Positions 13,781 to 21,636 are shown, counted from the stretch's first letter. The stretch is DNA of 31,586 nucleotides from UMGS1387 sp045577475 (GCA_045577475.1 JAZNIM010000143.1:1-31586), one strand, 5' to 3'. Numbers and translations are program-made. Notes: generated from the sequence alone by a model not told the origin.

Positions 13781-14587
13781 ATGAAAAAGCAAATTGCTCT
13801 CATTATTATTTCAATGCTGGCAGTAATGCCTGCAGGTGCCAAATCAATCAATAATACACAAAGCACCTGCATTCGACCTGAAACCGATTTCAAATGTACT
13901 TATAACGACTTCGGTTTTTCTCACCTTACTTGCACAAACGGTTTCGGCATGTGTAACAGCTGTGCCGACAGCTTCTTTTTTGGAGGACCGGGTTGGAAAG
14001 ATTATAATTGCTTTGATGATTGCTTCAACCCATGTATTCCGCCTCAGATGAAGCCTGAAGCACCCGACATACCGATTGTTCCGGAAGAACCCGAAGCACC
14101 CGACACGCCAATAGTTCCTGACGAACCTGAAGTACCTGATACCCCCATAGTTCCCGATATACCCGTAGTTCCCGAGGAACCCGACAACGGCGAAACAGGG
14201 GAAAACACACCGAAGGATGATGAAATAGCTGAGCTTTTTGCTCTTGTGAACAATGAGAGGGTAAGAAACGGAATTGCGGCACTTACATATGATGAGGCTC
14301 TCGAAATGTGCGCAAATGTGCGTTCGGTTGAAATAAAGTCGCTGTTTTCACACACCCGTCCCAACGGACAGCGTTGCTTTACGGTGCTTGATGAGTACGG
14401 CTATGACTACAGCACCGCAGGAGAAAACATCGCCTACGGTCAGGAAAGTGCCGTGGAGGTTTTTGAAGCCTGGATGAATTCCGAGGGACACAGAGAAAAT
14501 ATTTTAAGCCCGTCGTTTACAAGAATCGGCATGAGCTGTTATGAGAGTGGCACTCTTTATTGGGCACAGATGTTTGCAAGTAAATAA
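13781..14587 (+). CDS. Secreted CAP/SCP-domain protein with Cys-rich and Pro-rich linker
   Basis: A 268-residue exported protein starting at an ATG with AAAGGAGGAG. Residues 1-20 form a signal peptide ending in PAGA. Residues 30-85 contain eight cysteines (30, 39, 51, 58, 61, 77, 81, 85). Residues 91-134 are tandem PEAPDTPIVP-type repeats that resemble an extended cell-wall spacer. The C-terminal CAP domain (about 147-266) has LVNNERV, FSHTRPNG (His191), GENIAYG (Glu215), SEGHRENIL (His237) and YWAQMF. Related bacterial CAP proteins include the YkwD group, of uncertain function. There is no sortase motif or SLH domain. It is monocistronic and ends at a bidirectional terminator. Confidence 0.88.
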   Translation: MKKQIALIIISMLAVMPAGAKSINNTQSTCIRPETDFKCTYNDFGFSHLTCTNGFGMCNSCADSFFFGGPGWKDYNCFDDCFNPCIPPQMKPEAPDIPIVPEEPEAPDTPIVPDEPEVPDTPIVPDIPVVPEEPDNGETGENTPKDDEIAELFALVNNERVRNGIAALTYDEALEMCANVRSVEIKSLFSHTRPNGQRCFTVLDEYGYDYSTAGENIAYGQESAVEVFEAWMNSEGHRENILSPSFTRIGMSCYESGTLYWAQMFASK

Positions 14588-14596
14588 TTGCTGCAA

Positions 14597-14635
14597 AAAA
14601 GGAGTTGTATCAAACTGATTTGATACAGCTCCTTG
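14597..14635. terminator. Bidirectional terminator between convergent genes
   Basis: A 14-bp stem (14601-14614 with 14619-14632, 4-nt loop) has a G-U pair on plus. The minus-strand tail is TTTTTT, and the plus tail is weak (TTGCTGTT). The core GTATCAAA/TTTGATAC is shared with 3813-3844. Confidence 0.75.
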
Positions 14636-14638
14636 CTG

Positions 14639-15847
14639 TTATTCTATATAAGGCACTTCAAGCTTTACGCCGCCCATCATTGCAGACTTGTGTGCAATAA
14701 GACCGGGAACTGTATATCGAGCACTTGTAACGGCATTGACGTATGGCTGCTCTCTTTCGTAAACGGCGGTAAGAAAGTCGTTTATAAGAAGCTGATGGGA
14801 TGCCATGTGGCCGTTGGGAAGTCCCTCAAATTCCTTGGGAACGGACGAATAGTTTTCTTCCTGCTGGGGAGAAATGTCACGCCACTGGTACTTGTGGTTT
14901 CCCATTTCGTGCTTGAAGGTGGCACTGTTTCCCGTTTCGTATTTCCTTGCGGTTGCTGCTTTGCTGTTAACCTCGTCAGAAACATCCGTAAGGTCAACAC
15001 CATTTTCGGTAAGAACGGTTACAAGATGCTGTGCGTTGTTGAACTGATATGAGCCTTTTGTTCCGTAAAAGCCTGATATAAATGAGCTTGGCGACTTGTA
15101 GCCTATGCTTCTGCACTCGCTGACTCTTGCAATGCCGCCGCCTGACAGCCGCATAAATGAAAATTCGTTGGAAAACTCGTTGCCGTAGGGATTGTTTTCG
15201 GGCTTTAAGAAGTGATTGCCGTTTGTATCCTTGTAGCCGAAGGCACATACCTCGGTGACATATTCGCCTGTAGCATGCAGTATCATGGCGGTGGAATGTG
15301 TGGGGTAGTAGAAGGGAGGAAGTCCTGCACCGTCGGGTGAATTTCTGTATTTTTCACTAAAGTGTGAAAGGTCGTGGAAATACTGGCTTTCACCGTAAAC
15401 AAAGTTTCCAAAGGTGCCTTTTTCATGCTCCTTTTTGCAAAACATTGCACAGGGATAGTAAATGCAGGTTTCACCCATCATGTAGATAAGATTTGTGCTT
15501 TTAACCATGTCAACTATCTCAAGACATTCCTCCACCTCGCTTGCCATGGGAACGGCGGAATAAACATCCTTGCCTGCCTTTAGTGCCGCCTTTACAAGAG
15601 GTCCGTGGGTGTGGCGTTCGGTGAAAATGGCAACGGCGGTAATGTCATCCCTTGATATTGCTTCCTCAAAGGTATCTATTATGTCAACACCGAATTTTTC
15701 GGAAAAAAACTTTGCTTTTTCGGGAACAAGGTCGCATACGTAAACCTTTTCGGTGTAGGGATGGCTTTTAAATAACGGCACAAAGTGTGGAGAAAATGCT
15801 CCGCAGCCGATAACGGCAATTGTGGCTTTTTGGTGCTTTGGGTTCAT
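14639..15847 (-). CDS. Gfo/Idh/MocA-family oxidoreductase
   Basis: A 402-residue putative NAD(P)-dependent dehydrogenase. The N-terminus shows the Rossmann dinucleotide motif AVIGCGAFSPHF, VYVCDLVPEKA and a helical segment. The usual EKP lysine motif is altered: the corresponding region reads DVYSAVPMASE, so the catalytic-type lysine seems absent. The C-terminal half includes LPPFYYPTHSTAMIL, giving a His in the substrate region. The ATG at 15847 is chosen because AGAGGAG lies 8 nt ahead. In-frame codons up to 15946 overlap the promoter. It diverges from an AraC-type regulator, which probably controls it. The substrate is unknown. Confidence 0.83.
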   Translation of the reverse strand: MNPKHQKATIAVIGCGAFSPHFVPLFKSHPYTEKVYVCDLVPEKAKFFSEKFGVDIIDTFEEAISRDDITAVAIFTERHTHGPLVKAALKAGKDVYSAVPMASEVEECLEIVDMVKSTNLIYMMGETCIYYPCAMFCKKEHEKGTFGNFVYGESQYFHDLSHFSEKYRNSPDGAGLPPFYYPTHSTAMILHATGEYVTEVCAFGYKDTNGNHFLKPENNPYGNEFSNEFSFMRLSGGGIARVSECRSIGYKSPSSFISGFYGTKGSYQFNNAQHLVTVLTENGVDLTDVSDEVNSKAATARKYETGNSATFKHEMGNHKYQWRDISPQQEENYSSVPKEFEGLPNGHMASHQLLINDFLTAVYEREQPYVNAVTSARYTVPGLIAHKSAMMGGVKLEVPYIE

Positions 15848-15881
15848 GATAACAACTCCTCTGACAATTTTTAACTTTGAC

Positions 15882-15913
15882 TTGATTATACAGCCTGACT
15901 GTGATATAATCAA
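15882..15913. promoter_or_regulatory. Palindromic face-to-face divergent promoter
   Basis: A 9-bp perfect inverted repeat (15882-15890 with 15905-15913) contains TTGATT and TATAAT on both strands. On plus, -35 is 15882-15887 and -10 is 15905-15910. On minus, -35 is 15908-15913 and -10 is 15885-15890. Both spacers are 17 bp. The plus promoter serves the AraC-type gene and the minus promoter serves the oxidoreductase. Confidence 0.75.
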
Positions 15914-15975
15914 TAAAAAAAACAAAGTAAAAACATAACAAAACAAATATATATTTTGGGAGATTACGTAAAATC

Positions 15976-16854
15976 ATGGGTTTTGACTTCAGAAATTTAC
16001 AACCGTATCTCAGGTATTCCTACATTACTTCAAGCCGTTATATTGCAGGTGTGTATAAGCAGCCTTTGTATGCCTATGATAACAGACTGTTTTATGTGCT
16101 TGAAGGTACAATAACGCTTTCCATAGAGGACAAGGGAAACTTTGTTCTGGGTGCAGGTGACTGTGCGGTGTTTAGACCGGGACTTGGGTACAGAGTACTG
16201 GAAAACGGCTTTTCAAGATTTGTAATATCAAGCTTTGATTATGACGATTCTGCCTATGGCTGTATCAGCCGACATCCTACTTTGAAGGAAAGCTTTAACC
16301 CTGAAGAAATTTTTTCCGTGTATAATCCAAAGCTGTGGCAGGAGGTTTTTGTTTGCCGCTGCGCATTGTCGGTACAAAGCCTTCTTATTGACATTTGCAA
16401 GGCTGTGAGAGGTCAGTCACCCTATAAATTCGATTATGCAAGCGGTCTTTTGAAAAGCGTTATAATTGAGCTGTACAGAGTATCCGAGGAAAAAGAGCAG
16501 TCAGGCTCTGTAAGTGAGCTTTGTTTGAAAATAAAAAACTACGTTGACGCCGGCTTTACGGCAAATATAACAAATCAGTCTGTTGGACGGCACTTCGGAT
16601 ACCACCCATATTATGTAAACGGACTTTTCAAGAAAAGCATGGGCATGACACTTCATTCTTATATAATCGACAGACGTATCTCCATGGCAAAGGGATTGCT
16701 TGCGGACACAGTTCTTTCGGTTGAGGAAATATCCGAGCAGTGCGGTTTTTCCTCGGGCACATATTTTGCCGAGAGCTTTAAGGCGAAAACGGGAATGACT
16801 GCAAGGCAGTACAGGAAAAGCTGTAAGCAGGGGATTTTTTTAAAGAAAACTTGA
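15976..16854 (+). CDS. AraC-family transcriptional regulator
   Basis: A 292-residue regulator. The N-terminal part (about 25-110) has cupin-type features (LFYVLEGTITLSIEDKGNFVLGAGDCAVFRPG), which suggests binding of a sugar or related effector. The C-terminal part (about 185-285) holds two helix-turn-helix motifs typical of AraC/XylS, including GFSSGTYFAESFKAKTGMTARQYRK. It starts at ATG 15976 with GGGAG 13 nt upstream, a somewhat long spacing. It shares a palindromic promoter with the divergent oxidoreductase and is the natural candidate to activate it. Its stop codon overlaps the -35 of the next gene. Confidence 0.9.
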   Translation: MGFDFRNLQPYLRYSYITSSRYIAGVYKQPLYAYDNRLFYVLEGTITLSIEDKGNFVLGAGDCAVFRPGLGYRVLENGFSRFVISSFDYDDSAYGCISRHPTLKESFNPEEIFSVYNPKLWQEVFVCRCALSVQSLLIDICKAVRGQSPYKFDYASGLLKSVIIELYRVSEEKEQSGSVSELCLKIKNYVDAGFTANITNQSVGRHFGYHPYYVNGLFKKSMGMTLHSYIIDRRISMAKGLLADTVLSVEEISEQCGFSSGTYFAESFKAKTGMTARQYRKSCKQGIFLKKT

Positions 16855-16879
16855 TTTTGACATAGGTCTGTAGTATAAT
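16851..16879 (+). promoter_or_regulatory. Promoter of the RluA-family gene
   Basis: TTGATT (16851-16856), 17-bp spacer, perfect TATAAT (16874-16879). The -35 overlaps the stop codon of the AraC-type gene. Confidence 0.7.
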
Positions 16880-16913
16880 ACCGTAAAGAAAGAAGTAATA
16901 AGGGAGAACTGCA

Positions 16914-17915
16914 TTGAGAACATTAAAGGTTGGAAAAAACGACTCTGAAAAAAGAATAGATAAGTTTCTGCTAAAGGCACTCAATAATATACCGCAGGGA
17001 CTTTTGCAGAAGTATTTTCGCAAGAAGTGCTTTAAAATAAACGGCGTGCGGGCAAATCCTTCGGATGTGGTTCATGAGGGCGACGAAATAAGCCTTTATA
17101 TCAGCGATGAATTTTTCGGTGACGGTAAATCCGAGGAAAAAACGGAAAAATTCATGCTTCCCGGATGTACGCTTAAAGCTGAGGACATTGTGTACGAGGA
17201 TGACAATATAATGCTTCTTGATAAACCTCAGGGAGAGCTTGTGCACTCAAATCTTCCCGACGAAAAAGCGGACGGGGATGAGATTTGCCTTGTAGACAGA
17301 TTTGTGGGGTATCTTTATAAAAAAGGGGAGTATGACCCAAATGCCGAGCAAAGCTTTACTCCCTCACTTTGTAACCGTCTTGACAGAAACACAAGCGGAA
17401 TTGTTATTGCGGCAAAGAATGCAGCGTCACTTCGCATTATGAATGAGAAGGTTAAAAACCGTGAGATGGTGAAAACCTATCATACCCTTGTGTACGGCGA
17501 ACCAAAGCAGAAGGAAGCAATCTTGAAGCATTTTCACTATAAGGACAGAAAGAATAACAGGGTGTATATTTTCTCCTCTGTTGCCCAGGCGAAAAGAGTT
17601 ACGGGAACAAAGTACGATGACGATATTAAAACCGTTATCACAAAGTATAAAACTCTTAAAACCGACGGAGAAAAAAGCCTTCTTGAGGTTGAGCTTATTA
17701 CAGGCAGAACCCACCAGATAAGGGCACATCTTGCCTATATCGGCTGTCCCATTGTAGGCGACGGCAAATACGGAATAAACCATAAGACAAAAACCGGGGT
17801 AAAGTATCAGATGCTTTGCTCACACAGACTTAAATTCGATTTTAAAACACCGTCGGGAGAGCTTTCGTACCTTGACGGACAGGAATTTGAAAGCAGATTT
17901 GACTTTAAGCTTTAA
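16914..17915 (+). CDS. RluA-family pseudouridine synthase
   Basis: A 333-residue enzyme that makes pseudouridine in rRNA or tRNA. It has an N-terminal S4 domain (about 12-65, with FLLKALNNIPQGLLQKYFRKK and KINGVRA) and a catalytic domain with NRLDRNTSGIV (Asp157 is the catalytic residue) and a later GRTHQIRAHLAYIG. The order and motifs fit the RluC/RluD group, but the exact target site cannot be assigned. The start codon is TTG at 16914, preceded by AGGGAGAA. No suitable ATG is nearby. It is followed closely by the flavin-reductase-like gene, whose ribosome binding site overlaps its stop codon. Confidence 0.9.
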   Translation: MRTLKVGKNDSEKRIDKFLLKALNNIPQGLLQKYFRKKCFKINGVRANPSDVVHEGDEISLYISDEFFGDGKSEEKTEKFMLPGCTLKAEDIVYEDDNIMLLDKPQGELVHSNLPDEKADGDEICLVDRFVGYLYKKGEYDPNAEQSFTPSLCNRLDRNTSGIVIAAKNAASLRIMNEKVKNREMVKTYHTLVYGEPKQKEAILKHFHYKDRKNNRVYIFSSVAQAKRVTGTKYDDDIKTVITKYKTLKTDGEKSLLEVELITGRTHQIRAHLAYIGCPIVGDGKYGINHKTKTGVKYQMLCSHRLKFDFKTPSGELSYLDGQEFESRFDFKL

Positions 17916-17925
17916 GGAGAAAAAC

Positions 17926-18543
17926 ATGTCAAGAGTTAACTGGAAAGGCTCGGTGCTTATTGCACCCGTACCTTCCACTATGGTGACAAGCTCATATGAA
18001 GGCAAGGATAATGTTTTTACGGTGGCATGGACGGGTGTTCTCAATACCCAGCCGCCAAAGACGTACATTTCCGTCCGTCCCCAAAGATATTCCTATGAGC
18101 TTATAAAAAACAGCGGGGAATTTGTCATAAATCTTACCACAAAGGACATGGTCCGTGCCGCCGACTGGTGCGGAACGTATACGGGAAGAAAGGTGGATAA
18201 ATTCCAAAAGCTGGGGCTTGAAAAGCTGCAGGCGCAGAATGTTTGTGCCCCAATACTTGCAGGCAGTCCCGTGGCACTTGAATGTAAGGTGTGCGACATT
18301 GTTGAAATGGGAACGCATCATATGTTTATTGCTGACATTGTGGGGGTGTCGGTGGAGGAAAAGCTGCTTGACGAAAAAGGCAAGCTGTGCCTTGGAAAGG
18401 CAAATCTTGCGGCATATGCCCACGGAGAGTACTATGAGCTTGGTAAAAGAATAGGCACATTCGGCTATTCCGTGATGAAAAAGAGCACCGCAAAACGTCT
18501 TGCAGCGGTGAAAGGTAAAGGAAAAAAGCCGATGGAAAAATGA
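17926..18543 (+). CDS. Flavin reductase-like FMN-binding protein
   Basis: A 205-residue protein of the flavin reductase-like (FMN-binding split barrel) family. Typical elements are the N-terminal LIAPVPSTMVTS, NVFTVAWTGVLNTQPPKTYISVRPQRYSYELIKNSGEFVINL and a central RAADWCGTYTGRKVDKF. Clostridial relatives bind FMN and are thought to pass electrons or act in redox defence. Direct function is unproven here. The ATG at 17926 is preceded by AAGGAG, which overlaps the upstream TAA. An in-frame ATG-free extension to 17872 lies inside the upstream gene. The C-terminal tail is lysine-rich. Confidence 0.85.
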   Translation: MSRVNWKGSVLIAPVPSTMVTSSYEGKDNVFTVAWTGVLNTQPPKTYISVRPQRYSYELIKNSGEFVINLTTKDMVRAADWCGTYTGRKVDKFQKLGLEKLQAQNVCAPILAGSPVALECKVCDIVEMGTHHMFIADIVGVSVEEKLLDEKGKLCLGKANLAAYAHGEYYELGKRIGTFGYSVMKKSTAKRLAAVKGKGKKPMEK

Positions 18544-18587
18544 ATTGGGCAGGAAGTTTTCATACTGAAATTTTATATGCTCAAGAA

Positions 18588-18627
18588 AAGGAGAACCTGT
18601 ATGTCCAGGCTCTCCTTGTTTTATTTT
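18588..18627. terminator. Bidirectional terminator between convergent genes
   Basis: Stems AAGGAGA/TCTCCTT (18588-18594 with 18611-18617) and CCTG/CAGG (18596-18599 with 18606-18609) are followed by GTTTTATTTT on plus, with TTTTCTT on minus. It ends the RluA/flavin-reductase transcript and the convergent desulfurase-like transcript. Confidence 0.85.
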
Positions 18628-19775
18628 GCATTGATGTGAAATTCTTTCAGTGCATCTGTTATGGCATCAACATCTTTTTGGGTGTTGAAGTGAGAAAAGG
18701 AGGCACGCACGGCACCGCCCGTTTCGGTTGTTCCAAGGCTTGCATGTGCAAGTGCCGAGCAATGAAAGCCGCCTCTTACGCATATTCCTTTTTGGGAAAG
18801 AAATGCGGCGACATTTTCGCTGTCATAACCCTCGACATTAAAAAGCACCGTTCCCACCTTGTTTTCACATTCGCCGATAATCCTGATATTCGCCATGTTT
18901 TTAAGACGCTGTGTCAGTATTTCGGAAAGGGAAGAGCAAACGTCATAAATCTGCTCTTGTCCCACACATATAATGTGCTTTATGCCCTCACGCAGTGCCG
19001 CTATTGCCACAACCCCTGCCGTTCCCGATTCCAGCCTTTCGGGAAGCACGCCGTCCTGCGTTGGGGACAGGGACATTGTTCCGTTGCCGCCTAAAATGTG
19101 AGCTTTGGGATTTTCCCCTTCAGCGAATATGCAAAATCCGCTTCCCATAATGCCGTAAAGTGACTTGTGTCCTGCAAAGCATACTGCACTGAAATGCTGG
19201 TTTTGCAGGTCAAGGGGAACAATGCCTGCACTTTGTGCCGCATCAATTATAAGCTTTATCCCACGCTTGCGGCATATTTCACCAATCTGCCTTATGGGAA
19301 GCAGCTTTCCCGTGACATTTGAGCATGCCGTTACTACCGCAAGAACGGTGGCATCGGACAGGGAATTGTTAAAGCTTTCCACTACATCGTTATCGCTTCC
19401 CAAGGCGTTGAAAGCCTTGTATGAGCAGAGCTGTTTTGACCTTTCGCAAATGGCATGAACGGGTCTGAGCACCGAATTGTGTTCAAGATTCGATATGATA
19501 ATTTCCCCGTTTCCGTCGAACAAACCGTATATCGCCATGTTGAGAGCATAGGTTGTGTTGTAGGTAAAAATGACGTTTTCGGGGTGGTCAAAATTAAAAA
19601 GACTGCATATTAATTCACGGCAGGAGAACATAAGCTTTGCACTGTTCAGGGAGAGGGCATGAGAGCTTCTGCCGGGATTTCCAAGGGTGTCAAGACAGGA
19701 GCAAAGAACCGCCTTTACATTTTTTGGCTTGGGATAGGTGGTGGCGGCGTTGTCGAGATAAACGGGACTTGTCAT
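18621..19775 (-). CDS. Class-V aminotransferase/cysteine desulfurase-family protein
   Basis: A 384-residue PLP enzyme of the NifS/CsdB superfamily. It has YLDNAATTYPKP at the N-terminus, DAAQSAG, the PLP lysine Lys204 in AGHKSLYG and a conserved cysteine Cys339 in RGGFHCSALAH. The RGGFHC arrangement is a short SufS-like loop and differs from the longer IscS-like loop of the second desulfurase in this window. It resembles the EF2568-type subfamily, which is often linked to selenium or sulfur transfer. Its start overlaps the DUF3343 stop region by 4 bp (19772-19775). The two genes are almost certainly co-translated. Confidence 0.88.
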   Translation of the reverse strand: MTSPVYLDNAATTYPKPKNVKAVLCSCLDTLGNPGRSSHALSLNSAKLMFSCRELICSLFNFDHPENVIFTYNTTYALNMAIYGLFDGNGEIIISNLEHNSVLRPVHAICERSKQLCSYKAFNALGSDNDVVESFNNSLSDATVLAVVTACSNVTGKLLPIRQIGEICRKRGIKLIIDAAQSAGIVPLDLQNQHFSAVCFAGHKSLYGIMGSGFCIFAEGENPKAHILGGNGTMSLSPTQDGVLPERLESGTAGVVAIAALREGIKHIICVGQEQIYDVCSSLSEILTQRLKNMANIRIIGECENKVGTVLFNVEGYDSENVAAFLSQKGICVRGGFHCSALAHASLGTTETGGAVRASFSHFNTQKDVDAITDALKEFHINAK

Positions 19776-20008
19776 GATATACCGTCTTTGCTTTCAAGAA
19801 TTTCTATTACTTTAAGTCCCTGTGCCTGGATGACGGAAAGTGCGGCAGGAAAAACAGCGTTCTTTACTGCCAATGCATAGCCGCAGCCGCCAAGGGACGG
19901 AATACTTTTTATTTTTTCAAGCCTTGAAGGAATACCTGCCTTCTGAAGAGCTGACATTCCTCTGAGGCTGTAGGTTACAGAGCTGAAAACCAAATATTTA
20001 CAGTCCAT
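19772..20008 (-). CDS. DUF3343 putative S/Se carrier protein
   Basis: A 78-residue protein starting MDCKYLVFSSVTYSLRGM and containing GGCGYALAV (Cys42). The family DUF3343 is described as putative Se/S carrier protein-like, with the Cys-Gly pair as the presumed persulfide or perselenide carrier. The ATG is preceded by AGGAGGT. It overlaps the following desulfurase-like gene by 4 bp, which fits a donor/acceptor pair in which the PLP enzyme loads the carrier cysteine. No selD, yedF or selenoprotein gene is in view, so sulfur versus selenium is open. A long terminator-like hairpin lies just upstream. Confidence 0.8.
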   Translation of the reverse strand: MDCKYLVFSSVTYSLRGMSALQKAGIPSRLEKIKSIPSLGGCGYALAVKNAVFPAALSVIQAQGLKVIEILESKDGIS

Positions 20009-20035
20009 ATAAGCACCTCCTGAAGTGGGAGAAAC

Positions 20036-20105
20036 AAAAAAACTCCCATTTTCATTTTATGAAACGCCTCTGTCTTGTGACATGGCTTCAGTGTGAAAAT
20101 GGGAG
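20036..20105 (-). terminator. Long terminator/attenuator between murE and DUF3343
   Basis: A perfect 12-bp outer stem (20043-20054 with 20094-20105) surrounds an inner imperfect hairpin (GCC..TGTC/GACA..GGC, 20066-20086) and is followed on minus by seven Us. The bases 20026-20031, next to the DUF3343 ribosome binding site, can also pair with 20043-20048, which gives an alternative structure. Confidence 0.8.
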
Positions 20106-20125
20106 TGACTGTATTTTGTTTTTTA

Positions 20126-21625
20126 TTAATCGAAGTAAGAATTAACTACTTCACGCTCGTCAAAGTGGGTTTTTACGCCTTTTACGTCAAGATAAGTTTC
20201 CTGACCCTTTCCTGCAAGAAGAATAACATCTCCCTCTTTGCCAAGTTCAATTGCTCTGTAGATGGCATCCTTTCTGTCCTTTACGATTTCATACTTGCCG
20301 TCCGTCTTGTGCATGCCGATAAGTATGTCAGCTATAATGTCGTCAAGCTCCTCAAAGCGTGAGTTGTCGGCAGTAATAATTGAAAGGTCGGCATATTTTC
20401 CCGAAATTTCGCCCATTTCGTATCTTCTGAGCTTTGAACGGTTTCCTCCGCAGCCGAAAACGCAGATAATACGCTTTGGATTGTAGGCATTAATCGCCGT
20501 GAACAGGCTTTCAAGGCTCATGGCGTTGTGAGCATAGTCAATAATAACGGGACAAACAAGCTTTTCATTGTCAACAGGCTCAATTCTTCCGATAACCTTC
20601 ACGTTTTTAAGTGCTTTAAGTACCGCATCCTTTGAACATCCCATGCTTATAGCTGTGCTGAGAGCACATAATGCGTTGAATACCGAAAACTTACCGGGAA
20701 CGCTTACTTCAACCTCAAAGCCTTCACCGCCCGCTATGTCAAGACTGAATTTTGTTTTCATGCCGGAATCAATGTAAAAGCTCTCACCGTAGGCATAGAA
20801 GGAGCAATTTTTGTCACTGCAGGAGTAGGTGACGGTTTTAATTTTCTGCTCTTTGCAAACGTCGAGAATGTAGCTGCTTCTGTCAGCATCCTTGTTGACA
20901 ACGGCGGTGGTACAAACCGTGAAAAGGCGGCTCTTCCAGAAAAGGTAGTCCTCGTAGTCCTTGTGCTCGCCGTCACCGATGTGGTCGGGTGACAGGTTTG
21001 TGAAAATGCCTGTGTCAAAGTGTATGCCGTACACTCTGTCCATCATAAGAGCCTGTGAGGAAACCTCCATGACAACGTGAGTTGCACCAAGACTTGCCAT
21101 TTTGTAGAACAATTCGTGTAAGTCACGGCTTTCTGGGGTGGAGTGGCTCATTTCCTCGTAAAAATCATTAAAGTATGCACCTGTTGTGCCGATGATACCG
21201 CACTTTTTGCCGTCCTCGTTGAAGATTTTCGCAATCATAAAGGAGGTACTTGTTTTGCCCTTTGTTCCGGTGATGCCGATGATTGAGAGCTTGTCGCAGG
21301 CGTTTTCAAAAAACTCTTTTGACAGAGCTGCAAGTGCCTTTCTTCCGCTTGTTACAAGAATAAACGGAATGTTCGGGTATTCGTTGGAATACTTATCAAA
21401 GGCTTCCTTGCTTTCGCAGACAATAAGTGAAGCGCCGCCCTCAATGCTTGATGAAATATATTTGTGACCGTCGGTTACAACACCGCATATGGCGACAAAA
21501 ACGCTGCCTGCCTTTATTTTTCTTGAGTCGTAAACAACATCCGAAATTACAGCACTTTTGTCCTTGCAGGCTGTGGAGTCTTGTGTAAGGTGAGCTAAAG
21601 CGTCGTAAGCATTAAGAATATTCAT
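20126..21625 (-). CDS. murE: UDP-MurNAc-tripeptide synthetase MurE
   Basis: MurE adds the third amino acid, meso-diaminopimelate or lysine, to UDP-MurNAc-L-Ala-D-Glu in cytoplasmic peptidoglycan synthesis. The 499-residue enzyme shows the ATP-binding GITGTKGKTS (about 117-126), EVSSQAL, the KSRLF segment with the likely carbamylated Lys231, and DYAHN (363-367). The amino-acid selecting motif, DNPR in diaminopimelate enzymes, reads DNSR (420-423). Because Arg is retained, diaminopimelate is still the likelier substrate. ATG 21625 is preferred for its GAGAGG site 7 nt upstream; ATG 21640 overlaps the nifS stop. It lies outside any division/cell-wall cluster, directly after nifS. Confidence 0.93.
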   Translation of the reverse strand: MNILNAYDALAHLTQDSTACKDKSAVISDVVYDSRKIKAGSVFVAICGVVTDGHKYISSSIEGGASLIVCESKEAFDKYSNEYPNIPFILVTSGRKALAALSKEFFENACDKLSIIGITGTKGKTSTSFMIAKIFNEDGKKCGIIGTTGAYFNDFYEEMSHSTPESRDLHELFYKMASLGATHVVMEVSSQALMMDRVYGIHFDTGIFTNLSPDHIGDGEHKDYEDYLFWKSRLFTVCTTAVVNKDADRSSYILDVCKEQKIKTVTYSCSDKNCSFYAYGESFYIDSGMKTKFSLDIAGGEGFEVEVSVPGKFSVFNALCALSTAISMGCSKDAVLKALKNVKVIGRIEPVDNEKLVCPVIIDYAHNAMSLESLFTAINAYNPKRIICVFGCGGNRSKLRRYEMGEISGKYADLSIITADNSRFEELDDIIADILIGMHKTDGKYEIVKDRKDAIYRAIELGKEGDVILLAGKGQETYLDVKGVKTHFDEREVVNSYFD

Positions 21626-21636
21626 GGTTTTACCTC

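Noticed and set aside
15848..15946. N-terminal extension of the 14639 oxidoreductase to 15946
   Set aside because: It runs through the divergent promoter palindrome. The ATG at 15847 has a strong binding site and starts the Rossmann fold properly.
18540..19094. Plus-strand ORF running into the terminator and over the desulfurase gene
   Set aside because: It overlaps a strong bidirectional terminator and is opposite a conserved PLP enzyme.
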